This document shows positions 16,156 through 25,117 of a stretch of DNA of 64,000 nt, one piece after another. The position numbers were made by a program, and so were the translations under genes. Source of the DNA: Xanthobacteraceae bacterium. Its GTDB lineage: Bacteria; Pseudomonadota; Alphaproteobacteria; Rhizobiales; Xanthobacteraceae. The first letter of the stretch is position 1, and every line of letters begins with the position of its first letter. Location of the stretch: positions 25,111-89,110 of the forward strand of contig SHVN01000002.1 in NCBI GenBank assembly GCA_009694215.1, given 5' to 3'. A model generated the notes under the pieces. It was not told where the DNA came from. It saw only the letters and a program-made list of their open reading frames with translations, and did no database searches.

Positions 16156-19047
16156 TTACTGCCCCAACCGTTCCAGCAGCGCCGGGACGTGGACCTGATC
16201 GGCCTTGTAGTTGCCGGTTAGCGTGTACATCACGATGTTGACACCGGCGCGGAAGGCAAACTCGCGCTGGCGCGGCTCGCCCGGAACCAGCGGCAGCATC
16301 GCCTGGCCATCGGTGCGCGTGGCCCAGGCGCCCGCCATGTCGTTCGAGGTGATGATGATGGAGGAGACGCCGTCGCCGGCGCGCGCGGGGCGCTTGCTTT
16401 CGTCGGCCTGCTCGTCCGCGGTCGGCAGCGCCTCGACCCAGAGCTGGCCCGAGTTGAAGCGGCCGGGGAAGTCCTTCAGCAGGAAGAACGTCTTGGTCAG
16501 GACGTGATCGCGCGACACCGGCTCGAGCTCCGGGATGTCGAGTGAGGAAATGATGTTGCGCAGCGCCAGCATCCCGGGCGAGCGGTTGGCGCCGCCGGGG
16601 CCGGGTGGCGCCATGATGGCGTCGCGGGTGTCGAACAGCACGGTGCCGCCGTTCTTCATGTAGGCGTCGATCCGAGCGAGCGCCGCGGGCGATAGCCGCG
16701 CCGCGCCGGGCACGATCGGCCAGTAGATCAGCGGGAAGAACGAAAGCTCGTCGCGGGCGATGTCGAGGCCCACCGGCTCGCCGGCTTCGAGCGCGGTGCG
16801 CTGGGAGAGAAACAGGGTGAGGCCCTGCAGCCCGGACTTGCTGATGCCGTCCACCTCGGCGTCGCCGGTGACGACATAGGCAAGCCGCGTCTCGATCGTG
16901 GCCTTCATGGCGAAGTCGGCGTCTGCGGGCGCGCTCGGCGCGGGCGGTGCAATGCTCAGCGCAGGCGGATTGGGCCGCCGGGGCTGCTGCTGTGCGCTGT
17001 CCTGCGAGAATGCCTGCGAGCCGAACGTCAGCGCCGTGATCGCGACCGCGAGAAGGAGCGCCGCTGCCGCGCGCTGCGGCCGCTTGCGCGGGATCTGCCC
17101 AAGGCCGCCAGCAAGCAGGAGTACCACCAGCGCGTCAAGCGCGAGCAGACCCAGCGCCGCCAGCAGAACCGGGCCGCGCAGATCCTGCGGCTCGCCGACC
17201 TGATAGGCCTCAAGCCGTCCGCGCAGCGGCGCGTAGTCGATGCCGGCCAGCCGGTCGGCGGGTGCGAGCGTGTTGACCGCGAGCAGGCCCTCCGGGGGCC
17301 CATAGAAACCGGGCGGATGATCGGCGGTGGCACGCGCGACATAGCCCACCGGCACCGGCCGAGTGATCGCGGTCGGCGGGCCGAACGCGCCGAAGCCGTC
17401 GAGGATGCGGGTCGGCGGCACCACTTCGCGCTCGGGTTTTCCCTTGGCCGCGTCGTCGGTGGCTGTGGCGGTGCCGGCCATGCCGACCATGCGGCGGAGC
17501 ATCTCGACGAAGCTGCCGGACAGCGGCAGATCGGACCAGCGGGTGTCGGCGGTGACATGGAACAGCACGATCATTCCTTTGCCGCGCTTGGTGGCGGTGA
17601 CCAGCGGCGTGCCGTCGGCGAGCGTCGCCCAGGTGCGGTCGGCGAGGCCAGCTTCCGGTTCGGCCAGCACCTGGCGCGTGACGTTGACGTCCTTCGGGAC
17701 CGTCATGGTGGCGAACGGGCCTTCGCGCGAGAACGCGGCGAGCGGCTGGGGCTGGTCCCAGCTCAGGCTGCCGCCGAGCGTGCGGCCGCCGCGGCGAAGT
17801 TTCACGGGCACCAGATCGTCGTCGGAGCCGGCCAGGCGCGGTCCTGCAAAACGCACCAGCATGCCGCCGTCCTCGACCCAGGCGATCAGGCGGTCGCGGG
17901 CCTCGCCCGAGACGTTGCCGACATCCGCCAGCATGATCATCGGGACGTTCTGCTCGATAAAGCGGCGCACCATCTCGGCCGGAGCGGCAATGTCGGCAAG
18001 CCGCACATCGGCGAACGGGTTGAGCGCGCGAGAGAGATAATAGGTCGAAGCGAGCAGCGGCTGCGCGGTGTCGGAGGTCGAGCCGGACACGATGCCGACG
18101 GTGCGGCGGCGCCAGCGCTTGTCGAGCAATTGCACGGCGCCGGCCGAGCGCTCGTCGGAAATTTCCAGCCGCGCGATGTCGTTCCTGATCTCGACCGGCA
18201 GGTTGATCTCGGCGGCGGTCTCGCGCTCGTCTTCCTTGAAGGCGAAGCGCGTCTCGCCAAGCGGCAGGCCTTTTAGGTCGAGCGCGCGGATGACGCCGTC
18301 CTCGGTGCCGCCGGTGTTGGCGCGCAGCACCTTCACTGTCAGCCCACCCGCAGCGTTGTCGGCGGCGGCGAGCGCATGCGCGGTCGGTAGGCCGCCGGTG
18401 ACGATCGAAACGGTGCGGCCCTCGGTCGAGCGGGCGAGGCCCGCGATGAATTCCGAACCGCGGCCGAGATCGACGCCGTCGGAGAGCCAGATCACCTCCA
18501 TCTCGGGGCTGGCGGCGAGCAGGCGCGTGATGGTCGGCAGCGCGTCGGTACGCTCGATGGCGTGGGGCTTGGGCTTGATCTGCTGGAGCCGGACGCGGGC
18601 GGCGGCCGGGGGTTGCAGCAAGATGTCGCGGGTGGCTTCGCCGAGCGGGATCAGGGCGACGCCGCGGTTGTCGGCCTCCGCGCGCGCCATGATGTCGTCG
18701 GCGGTGCGAAGCCGCGCGTCCCAGCTTGCCGCGGCGCCGAAGCCGTCGTCGATCAGCAGCGCGATCGGCGTGGCTCCGGTCGTGGTCGCGACCGGCGGAT
18801 TCCACAAGGGGCCCGCCGCGGCGAGGATGACGAGCGTCGCCAGCGTCAACCGCAACAGCGTCAGCCACCAGGGCGTGCGTGCCGGGGTATCCTCCTTTGG
18901 CTTGATGTCGAACAGGAGCCGCGTCGGCGGAAACTCGATGCGCCGGGGCCGCGGCGGAATGAGCCGCAGGATCCACCACAGCACCGGCAGGCTGAGCAAG
19001 CCGAGAAGGACGAGCGGCGAGGCAAAGCCGAGCGGCAGTCCCATCAT
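16156..19047 (-). CDS. BatA/VWA membrane protein with C-terminal DUF4159 domain
   Basis: 963 residues. The N-terminal BatA-type membrane segment (LVLLGLLSLPVLWWILRLIPPRPRR, then a second helix LTLATLVILAAAGPLW) is followed by a VWA-like domain (IALLIDDGFGAAASW, MEVIWLSDGVDLG). A middle amidotransferase-like part and a helix near residue 640 precede the C-terminal DUF4159 region (ELSFFPLIYWPIVPGAARLS, NGGTVLFDTRD, DHVLTKTFFLLKDFPGR). GGGAGG precedes the ATG, which overlaps the DUF58 stop by four bases, so translation is coupled. These proteins are thought to act with MoxR ATPases as substrates or adaptors; the exact task here is unknown. Confidence 0.85.
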   Translation of the reverse strand: MMGLPLGFASPLVLLGLLSLPVLWWILRLIPPRPRRIEFPPTRLLFDIKPKEDTPARTPWWLTLLRLTLATLVILAAAGPLWNPPVATTTGATPIALLIDDGFGAAASWDARLRTADDIMARAEADNRGVALIPLGEATRDILLQPPAAARVRLQQIKPKPHAIERTDALPTITRLLAASPEMEVIWLSDGVDLGRGSEFIAGLARSTEGRTVSIVTGGLPTAHALAAADNAAGGLTVKVLRANTGGTEDGVIRALDLKGLPLGETRFAFKEDERETAAEINLPVEIRNDIARLEISDERSAGAVQLLDKRWRRRTVGIVSGSTSDTAQPLLASTYYLSRALNPFADVRLADIAAPAEMVRRFIEQNVPMIMLADVGNVSGEARDRLIAWVEDGGMLVRFAGPRLAGSDDDLVPVKLRRGGRTLGGSLSWDQPQPLAAFSREGPFATMTVPKDVNVTRQVLAEPEAGLADRTWATLADGTPLVTATKRGKGMIVLFHVTADTRWSDLPLSGSFVEMLRRMVGMAGTATATDDAAKGKPEREVVPPTRILDGFGAFGPPTAITRPVPVGYVARATADHPPGFYGPPEGLLAVNTLAPADRLAGIDYAPLRGRLEAYQVGEPQDLRGPVLLAALGLLALDALVVLLLAGGLGQIPRKRPQRAAAALLLAVAITALTFGSQAFSQDSAQQQPRRPNPPALSIAPPAPSAPADADFAMKATIETRLAYVVTGDAEVDGISKSGLQGLTLFLSQRTALEAGEPVGLDIARDELSFFPLIYWPIVPGAARLSPAALARIDAYMKNGGTVLFDTRDAIMAPPGPGGANRSPGMLALRNIISSLDIPELEPVSRDHVLTKTFFLLKDFPGRFNSGQLWVEALPTADEQADESKRPARAGDGVSSIIITSNDMAGAWATRTDGQAMLPLVPGEPRQREFAFRAGVNIVMYTLTGNYKADQVHVPALLERLGQ

Positions 19048-20000
19048 GCGGACCTCCCGAGCGCCATGCCATGCGGCCGGCGGTTGGAGGTGGCTGCGTC
19101 ATTGCCCTCGCCGATACGGGCGTGCAGCGCGAGCAGGAGCTCGTTCGCCGGCCGGTCGGTGCGGTGGATGGTGAAGCTCCAGCCCAGACGGTTGGTCTCG
19201 GCGCGGATTTCGTCGCGATGGCGTTGCAGCCGCGCGGTGTAGTCGGCGCGCCAGTTCTCGGCGCGGCCGGCGGTGATCTCGCCATAGCCCTCCGGCTCGG
19301 TGAACTCGATGCGCCCGGAATAGGGGAAGGTCTCTTCCGCCGGATCGACGATCTGGACGAGGTGGCCCTGCGAGCCGTTGCTGGAAAGCTGCGTCAGGAT
19401 CGCGCGGATATCTTCGATCGGGCTCCACAGGTCGGACAGCACCACGATCTCCGACAGCGATGCAGGGGCAAAGTCCACGGGCAGGCTCGCGCGCTCGGTC
19501 GGGTCGTGGATGAGTGCCTCGGCCATGCGGTCGATCACGGCGCGGCTGCCGGTCGGGCGCATCAGGCCAGGCAGGCCCACGCGCTCGCCGGCCTCGACCA
19601 GAATTTCTCCCAGTGCAAAGGCAATCGTCAGTGTGCGGTCGAGCTTGCTTTCGCGCGCGAGCCGCGACGAGAACGCCATCGACGGCGAACGGTCGGGCCA
19701 GAGCCAGATGGTGTGCGCGGCCTCCCACTCCCGCTCGCGCACATAGAGATTGTCGTCGCGTGCGGAGCGCCGCCAGTCGATACGGCGGGCTTCCTCGCCG
19801 GAGACGAAGCGGCGGAATTGCCAAAAATTCTCGCCGGAGCCGGAGCGCCTGCGGCCATGCAGTCCGTGGATGACGGTCGCGGCGATCTTGCGGGATTCCA
19901 GGATAAGACGCGGCAGCGAGGCGGCAAGCGTGCGGCCCGCGCCGCTTGCCCGCTGTGTTGCCTTCAGTTCGTCTCGACCCCCGGGTCCGTCAGCGGCCAT
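19044..20000 (-). CDS. DUF58 domain protein
   Basis: 318 residues with the DUF58 core motif (FVSGEEARRIDWRRSARDD, then LYVREREWEA) near residue 75, followed by a VWA-like fold (TIWLWPDRSPSMAFSS, LSEIVVLSDLWSP). There is no membrane segment. DUF58 proteins almost always lie next to moxR and are presumed to be partners of the MoxR AAA+ ATPase in assembling or activating envelope proteins. The start is three bases after the moxR stop, and its own stop overlaps the next gene by four bases. Confidence 0.9.
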   Translation of the reverse strand: MAADGPGGRDELKATQRASGAGRTLAASLPRLILESRKIAATVIHGLHGRRRSGSGENFWQFRRFVSGEEARRIDWRRSARDDNLYVREREWEAAHTIWLWPDRSPSMAFSSRLARESKLDRTLTIAFALGEILVEAGERVGLPGLMRPTGSRAVIDRMAEALIHDPTERASLPVDFAPASLSEIVVLSDLWSPIEDIRAILTQLSSNGSQGHLVQIVDPAEETFPYSGRIEFTEPEGYGEITAGRAENWRADYTARLQRHRDEIRAETNRLGWSFTIHRTDRPANELLLALHARIGEGNDAATSNRRPHGMALGRSA

Positions 20001-20003
20001 CGG

Positions 20004-21014
20004 TCAGCCGAGGCGCGACGTGAGCTTGCCGATGACGCCGCCGAGGGTTTTGCCGTCGGCGCGGGCGGCGAAGGTGAGCGCCATGCGGTGCTTGAGCACG
20101 GGCTCGGCCATCGCGATGACGTCGTCGATCGAGGGCGCCAGCCGCCCGTCGAGTAGCGCACGGGCGCGCGCGACCAGCATCAGCGCCTGCGAGGCGCGCG
20201 GACTCGGGCCCCAGGCGATCAGCTTGCCAAGGTCGCCGGCGTCGGGACCGGGACGCGCCGAGCGCACGAGCTTGAGGATCGCATCGACCACCGACTCGCC
20301 GACCGGCAAGCGGCGCACTAGGCGCTGCGCTGCGATCAACTCGTCGGAGGTCATCGCGGCCTTGGGCTTGGCCTCGTCGACGCCGGTGGTTTCGAACACG
20401 ATGCGGCGCTCGGCCGCGGCGTCGGGATAATCGACCTCGATTTGCATCAGGAAGCGGTCGAGCTGCGCCTCGGGGAGGGGATAGGTGCCCTCCTGTTCGA
20501 TCGGGTTCTGCGTCGCCAGCACATGGAAGGGCTTGGGCATGTCGTGGCGGGAGCCAGCGATGGTGACGTGCTGCTCCTGCATGGCCTGAAGCAGCGCCGA
20601 CTGGGTGCGCGGGCTGGCACGGTTGATCTCGTCGGCCATCAGCAACTGGCCGAAGATCGGGCCGGGGATGAAGCGGAAGCTCCGCTTGCCGCCCGCACCC
20701 TCTTCCAGCACTTCGCTGCCGAGGATGTCCGACGGCATCAGGTCGGGCGTGAACTGGATGCGGCGGGCGTCGAGGCCGAGCACGGTTCCGAGCGCCTCGA
20801 CGAGCTTGGTTTTGGCGAGGCCGGGAACACCGACGAGCATGCCGTGTCCGCCGCAGAGCACGGTGATAAGCGTGCGTTCAACCACCTGCTCCTGGCCGAA
20901 GATGACGTTTCCGATGGCGGCCTTGGCCGCGGCGACATGAGTGGAGGTCGTTTCCGCGGCCCGGACGATCATGTCCTCGAGCTTCTCCACTCCTTCTCCA
21001 CCTGCTACCGCCAT
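20004..21014 (-). CDS. moxR: MoxR family AAA+ ATPase
   Basis: About 336 residues of the MoxR AAA+ family. Visible motifs: Walker A GVPGLAKTKLV near residue 65, Walker B LLMADEINRA near 127, sensor 1 FHVLATQNPIEQEGTYPLPE, and the C-terminal lid with the sensor-2-like GPSPRASQALM. MoxR ATPases act as chaperones that insert cofactors or activate complexes together with VWA proteins. Two ATGs are adjacent; AGGAG lies six bases before the second (21014) and three before the first, so the second is chosen. It is first in a four-gene operon with DUF58, DUF4159/BatA and amidotransferase-like genes. Confidence 0.92.
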   Translation of the reverse strand: MAVAGGEGVEKLEDMIVRAAETTSTHVAAAKAAIGNVIFGQEQVVERTLITVLCGGHGMLVGVPGLAKTKLVEALGTVLGLDARRIQFTPDLMPSDILGSEVLEEGAGGKRSFRFIPGPIFGQLLMADEINRASPRTQSALLQAMQEQHVTIAGSRHDMPKPFHVLATQNPIEQEGTYPLPEAQLDRFLMQIEVDYPDAAAERRIVFETTGVDEAKPKAAMTSDELIAAQRLVRRLPVGESVVDAILKLVRSARPGPDAGDLGKLIAWGPSPRASQALMLVARARALLDGRLAPSIDDVIAMAEPVLKHRMALTFAARADGKTLGGVIGKLTSRLG

Positions 21015-21145
21015 CATGCACTCCTAGATTTTTATTGGTTCCGAAGCTGGTCTTTGAGGTGATCTTGGCTCATGCACAAACAATAATCATGCCACCCAGA
21101 ATACTATTCCGATTCCCCGAGCCGCGTTCTCACATTTCCGTCGAA

Positions 21146-21174
21146 ACACCGCTATTTTTCTGCATAAGCGGTGT
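21146..21174. promoter_or_regulatory. Inverted repeat in the divergent moxR / DUF1285 promoter region
   Basis: ACACCGCT and AGCGGTGT are exact reverse complements separated by 13 AT-rich bases, within the ~205-base gap between divergent moxR and the DUF1285 gene. Such a repeat could be an operator for either gene. It matches no site I can name. Confidence 0.25.
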
Positions 21175-21218
21175 GCGGTGAGGGATGTTTTGCGGGCTTG
21201 CTATACGTAAGGTCAACA

Positions 21219-21821
21219 ATGGCGAACGAAAGGCATGCGGGGGGACTGGAAGGGCTCGCCAGCAATGCACGCCAGGAAGGCGGCAAAGCGGGCAAGGGCC
21301 CGCCGCCGGTGCATCTATGGAACCCGCCGTTCTGCGGCGATCTCGACATGCGCATCGCGACCGACGGCACATGGTACTACCTCAAGACCCCGATCGGCCG
21401 GCCGGCCCTGGTCAAGCTGTTTGCTTCCGTGCTCAAGCGCGAGGGCGACAAGTATTTTCTGGTCACGCAGGTGGAGAAGTGCGGAATCACGGTCGATGAC
21501 GCCCCGTTCCTGGCGGTGGAGATGAAGGCCGAGGAGGGTGAAAAGGGCCGCGTGCTGAGCTTCCGCACCAATGTGGACGATTGGGTCACCTGCGGGCCGG
21601 AGCACACATTGCGGTTCGAGCCGGAACCGGATACCGGCGGGCTCAAGCCCTATCTGCACGTGCGGCGCGATCTGTGGGCCAAGGTGACGCGGGCGCTGTT
21701 CTACGATCTGGTCGAGCTTGGCGAGGAACGGGACATCGACGGGACTCGGATGTTCGGGATTGTTTCCGGCGGTGAGTTCTTCGCGATGGCGCCGGCCGAC
21801 AGCTTAAAGGAATTCGCCTGA
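21219..21821 (+). CDS. DUF1285 domain protein
   Basis: 200 residues of the DUF1285 family, recognised from PPPVHLWNPPFCGDLDMRI, GTWYYLKTPIGRPALVKLF and LHVRRDLWAKVTRALFYDLV. The family has a known two-domain fold but no assigned function. I use the Met at 21219, preceded by TAAGGT, not the track start 16 codons earlier. It opens a four-gene run whose starts and stops overlap by one or four bases (DUF1285-NUDIX-DUF6111-cca), so the proteins are likely made in fixed proportion. Confidence 0.88.
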   Translation: MANERHAGGLEGLASNARQEGGKAGKGPPPVHLWNPPFCGDLDMRIATDGTWYYLKTPIGRPALVKLFASVLKREGDKYFLVTQVEKCGITVDDAPFLAVEMKAEEGEKGRVLSFRTNVDDWVTCGPEHTLRFEPEPDTGGLKPYLHVRRDLWAKVTRALFYDLVELGEERDIDGTRMFGIVSGGEFFAMAPADSLKEFA

Positions 21822-22492
21822 TGCAGCCCGGCGTGCCGCTCGACGAGGTCAAGGCGCCGACGCACGAGTTCTTCGAGCGCGCGCGAGCGCGGCTCAGCCG
21901 CGAGGTGACACCGGCGTTAGCCGACCTTGATGCGGCCGTTCGCATCCGTGGCGATCTCGATCTCGATCCGGAGCTTTGGGTGAAGGCCGGCGTGAAGGCG
22001 ACCAAGCCCGCCGCCGTGCTGGTGCCGGTGGTGGCGCGGCCCGAGCCCGCCGTGTTGCTAACGCTCCGATCGCCCGATCTCAGGGGCCATTCCGGGCAGA
22101 TCGCTTTCCCCGGTGGCAAGATCGATCCAAGCGACAAGAGTCCTCAGGCGGCGGCGCTGCGGGAAGCGCAGGAGGAGATCGGGCTGGACGAAAAGTTCAT
22201 CGATCCGATCGGTTATCTCGATCTCTATCTGACCTTCTCCGGCTTCCGTATTCTGCCGTTGGTGGCGCGCGTCAATCCGGACTACCGGCTCACGATCAAC
22301 CCCGGCGAGGTCGCCGATGCCTTCGAAGTGCCGTTGGAATTCCTAATGCATCCCGGCAACCACCAGCGTCACAAGCGCGACTGGAAGGGCATCGAGCGCG
22401 AATACTACGCCATGCCGTTCAACGACCGTTACATCTGGGGGGTGACTGCGGGTATCCTGCGCAATCTCTATGAACGGATCTACGCCGGATGA
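21821..22492 (+). CDS. NUDIX hydrolase, probable CoA pyrophosphatase
   Basis: 223 residues. The Nudix box is GGKIDPSDKSPQAAALRE followed by AQEEIGL, preceded by GHSGQIAFP, which is the signature of the CoA-diphosphatase subgroup (NudL/YeaB-like). At the position of the first consensus Glu the box has Asp (IDPSD), a conservative change; the REAQEE metal-binding residues are intact. Members cleave CoA to phosphopantetheine and 3',5'-ADP. The ATG overlaps the DUF1285 stop by one base (TGATG), so translation is coupled. Confidence 0.88.
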   Translation: MQPGVPLDEVKAPTHEFFERARARLSREVTPALADLDAAVRIRGDLDLDPELWVKAGVKATKPAAVLVPVVARPEPAVLLTLRSPDLRGHSGQIAFPGGKIDPSDKSPQAAALREAQEEIGLDEKFIDPIGYLDLYLTFSGFRILPLVARVNPDYRLTINPGEVADAFEVPLEFLMHPGNHQRHKRDWKGIEREYYAMPFNDRYIWGVTAGILRNLYERIYAG

Positions 22493-22755
22493 TCCGCCCC
22501 ATATTCACAGAACTCGCGCTGTTCCTGGCGCCATTCGTGGTCTACGCCATCTATCTGGTGGCGACCAAGGCGGCGTTGCTGGAGCTTTCGTCCTGGCCGC
22601 CGAAGGTGCTCGCCTCGCTCGCCATCGTGGCACTGGTCCTGATGATCGGCAGTTTCATCGTTCTGGCGCACTTCTCCGGCGCGCCGGTGGACGCAACCTA
22701 TGAGCCCGCGCATGTCGACGAGCGCGGCAATTTCATTCCGGGACATGTGCGGTGA
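22489..22755 (+). CDS. DUF6111 small membrane protein
   Basis: 88 residues with two predicted transmembrane helices (LALFLAPFVVYAIYLVATKA and VLASLAIVALVLMIGSFIVLAHF), then a short soluble tail (TYEPAHVDERGNFIPG). The tail and topology match the DUF6111 family, which I recall as conserved beside cca in Rhizobiales. It overlaps the NUDIX gene and cca by four bases each. Function unknown. Confidence 0.8.
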   Translation: MIRPIFTELALFLAPFVVYAIYLVATKAALLELSSWPPKVLASLAIVALVLMIGSFIVLAHFSGAPVDATYEPAHVDERGNFIPGHVR

Positions 22756-24014
22756 GCGCGCCGCTTGCCTCGCTGAAAGACGCCGCATGGCTGCGCGAAG
22801 GCGCGTTGGCCAGGCTGCTTGCCGTGCTCAACAGCGCCGGCGAGGAGGCGCGCGTGGTCGGCGGCGCGGTGCGCAACGCGCTGCTCGGCGAGCCGATCGT
22901 CGAGTTCGATGTGGCAACCACCGCGTTGCCCGAGGAAGTGATCCGGCGCGCCGCGGCCGCGGGCTTTAAGCCGGTGCCGACCGGAATCGACCACGGCACC
23001 ATCACGGTGGTGATCGACAGCCGGCCGTTCGAGGTGACGACGCTGCGCCAGGACGTCGAGACCTTCGGCCGCCACGCCAGCGTGCGCTTCGGCCGCGACT
23101 GGCGGGCCGATGCCGAGCGGCGCGACTTCACCATGAATGCGCTGTCGGTCGGCGCCGATGGCGTGGTGCTCGACTATGTCGGCGGCATCGCCGACCTGCA
23201 GGCGCGCCGCGTGCGCTTCATCGGCGAGGCGAGGCAACGCATCGCCGAGGATTATCTCCGCATCCTGCGTTTCTTTCGCTTCCACGCCGCCTATGGCCGC
23301 GGGCTTCCCGACGCGGCAGGTCTTGCCGCCTGCATCGCCGGGCGCGCGGGGCTTTCGCAATTGTCGCGTGAGCGGGTGCGGATGGAACTGCTTAAGCTTC
23401 TGTTGGCGCCGCACGCCACTCCCGCGCTCGCGGCAATGGCGGAATCCGGCCTGCTGGTGCCGGTGCTGGGCGGCGTTCCCGATCTCGCTGGCTTCGAGAA
23501 CATGGCCAATGTTGAGGCTGCGGCCGGCATGCAGGCGGATGCCGTGCAACGGCTCGGCGCACTCGGCGCGCGCATTCCCGAGGACGCCGAACGGCTGTGG
23601 CAGCGGCTTCGCCTCTCCAACGCCGAGCATGAGCGGCTCAAATCCATGAGCGAAGCCTGGTGGCGGGTCACGCCAGCGAACGAGAAGGACGCCCGCGCGC
23701 TACTCTATCGCCTCGGCCCTGAGCGTTTCGTCGATCGCGTGCTGCTCGGGTGGTCGCGCTCCTGGTCGCGCACCTCCAGGGCCGTTCAGGACGAAGCCTG
23801 GCGGGCGTTGGCGAAGCTGCCGGAGCGCTGGGCCATCCCGGTGTTTCCGCTCAAGGCGGCCGATTTCATGACGCGCGGCGTGCCCCAAGGTCCGGCGCTG
23901 GGCGCCGCCATGCACGAAGCCGAGGCGGCCTGGATCGCTGCGGATTTCCCGGCCGGTCAGGAAGCCATCGCAGCCATTGCCGCCGCCGCGGCAGCCGAAG
24001 TCCGCCCCATGTAG
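22752..24014 (+). CDS. cca: CCA tRNA nucleotidyltransferase / poly(A) polymerase family
   Basis: 420 residues beginning with GTG. The class II nucleotidyltransferase head is clear: VVGGAVRNALLG, then EFDVATTALPEEV (this family keeps FDVAT where others have DLDIAT), the RRDFTMNALSVGADG motif and YLRILRFFRFHAAYG. These enzymes add or repair the 3'-terminal CCA of tRNAs in the cytoplasm. Alphaproteobacterial members of this length lack an HD domain, and none is evident here. The start overlaps the DUF6111 stop by four bases. No tRNA gene is visible nearby. Confidence 0.9.
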   Translation: MSAPLASLKDAAWLREGALARLLAVLNSAGEEARVVGGAVRNALLGEPIVEFDVATTALPEEVIRRAAAAGFKPVPTGIDHGTITVVIDSRPFEVTTLRQDVETFGRHASVRFGRDWRADAERRDFTMNALSVGADGVVLDYVGGIADLQARRVRFIGEARQRIAEDYLRILRFFRFHAAYGRGLPDAAGLAACIAGRAGLSQLSRERVRMELLKLLLAPHATPALAAMAESGLLVPVLGGVPDLAGFENMANVEAAAGMQADAVQRLGALGARIPEDAERLWQRLRLSNAEHERLKSMSEAWWRVTPANEKDARALLYRLGPERFVDRVLLGWSRSWSRTSRAVQDEAWRALAKLPERWAIPVFPLKAADFMTRGVPQGPALGAAMHEAEAAWIAADFPAGQEAIAAIAAAAAAEVRPM

Positions 24015-24063
24015 TGGCGGTAAAATCACCGGGCGTGTTAGAATGCCGGTGGAGTTCGAGAGT

Positions 24064-24315
24064 ATGTCGCGTTACGAACGCCCCAAGGATATCGCCCGCA
24101 GTTTCGCGCAGAACAGCGCACGCCGCAGACTTGCGCGCGGCGATTCCTACCGGCGCGAGACGTTCGCGCTGCCGCGCGAGGCCGCCCGCGAAAAGGCCCG
24201 CGAGATGTTCCGCCGCTTTCCCACGGCCGCCTACATGACCGCGATCGAGAGCTGGCGCGAATTGCCGGACGGCGGCATTGAGTTCACCATGCGCCGGCTG
24301 CCGAGCGCGGATTGA
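24064..24315 (+). CDS. Small conserved hypothetical protein
   Basis: 83 residues, strongly basic (SRYERPKDIARSFAQN, then RRRLARGDSYRRETFALP). It has no signal peptide, no membrane segment and no motif I can assign. I chose the ATG at 24064, since GGAG lies about ten bases upstream; an in-frame ATG at 24043 is an alternative. It sits between cca and a TSUP permease on the same strand. Function unknown; the charge suggests nucleic-acid or membrane binding, which is only a guess. Confidence 0.55.
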   Translation: MSRYERPKDIARSFAQNSARRRLARGDSYRRETFALPREAAREKAREMFRRFPTAAYMTAIESWRELPDGGIEFTMRRLPSAD

Positions 24316-24360
24316 TCTGGCGCCCTGTTCGCGCCTCGCGATCGCGTCTAGGTTGCCGCA

Positions 24361-25116
24361 GTGGTCACCGCATTCGCCGACGTCACCATCTACCAACTCC
24401 TGCTGGTCGCGGGCGTGGCGCTGTTTGCCTCCGTCCTCGGCGGCGCCGCGGGCTACGGGACCGGCGCGCTGATGCCGCTGATCCTGGTGCCGATGGTGGG
24501 CGCCGAGCAGGTGGTGCCGATCATCGCGCTGGCGGGGCTATTGACCAACTCCGGCAGGGTGCTGGCATTCCTGCGCTTTGTCGATTGGCAACGCGTTTGG
24601 CTGGTGGCGATCGGCGCCATCCCGCCCTGCCTCGTCACCGCTTATGGATATACGCTGCTGACCGGCAAGGGCGCCCAGCTTGTGATCGGGGCCATGTTGG
24701 TGCTGACCGTGCCGCTGCGTTACATGCTGCGCCGTCGCGCGGTGGTGTTGCACAACCGCGGTCTGGTGCTGGGCTCGGTGGGCTACGGCGCCGCGGTCGG
24801 CGGCACGGTCGGCGCCGGCGTCATCCTGCTGTCGCTCCTGATGGCATCGGGCCTTGCGGGCTCCGCCGTGATCGCGACCGACGCGGTGTTGTCGATTGCC
24901 ATCGGCGTATCGCGGCTCATGGTGTTCGGATTTGCCGGCGCGCTCACGCCCAAGGTGATCGCCTTCGCCCTGCTGATCGGCGTCGTGGCTTTTCCCGGCG
25001 CGTTCCTCGCCAAGGCCTTCGTGGCGCGGCTGCCGATCCATGTGCACACCGCGATCCTCGACGCTGTGGTGCTGCTCGGCGGCGCGGTGATGGTGATCGG
25101 CGCGCTGATTCAGTAA
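24361..25116 (+). CDS. TSUP family permease (TauE/SafE-like)
   Basis: 251 residues with about seven or eight hydrophobic helices in two half-repeats: VAGVALFASVLGGAAGYGTGALMP, and later GYGAAVGGTVGAGVILLSLLM. The Gly-rich GGAAGYGTG at the start of the first repeat is typical of the TauE/SafE/TSUP group, which moves sulfite, sulfonates or related anions across the inner membrane. GTG at 24361 is the only plausible start. The substrate cannot be inferred, and there is no sulfur gene nearby. It converges with hemF, one base apart. Confidence 0.88.
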   Translation: MVTAFADVTIYQLLLVAGVALFASVLGGAAGYGTGALMPLILVPMVGAEQVVPIIALAGLLTNSGRVLAFLRFVDWQRVWLVAIGAIPPCLVTAYGYTLLTGKGAQLVIGAMLVLTVPLRYMLRRRAVVLHNRGLVLGSVGYGAAVGGTVGAGVILLSLLMASGLAGSAVIATDAVLSIAIGVSRLMVFGFAGALTPKVIAFALLIGVVAFPGAFLAKAFVARLPIHVHTAILDAVVLLGGAVMVIGALIQ

Positions 25117-25117
25117 T

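Noticed and set aside
22752-24014. cca gene reassigned as a general poly(A) polymerase (pcnB)
   Set aside because: Length and gene context fit the alphaproteobacterial CCA-adding group better, though the two cannot be fully separated without a phylogeny.
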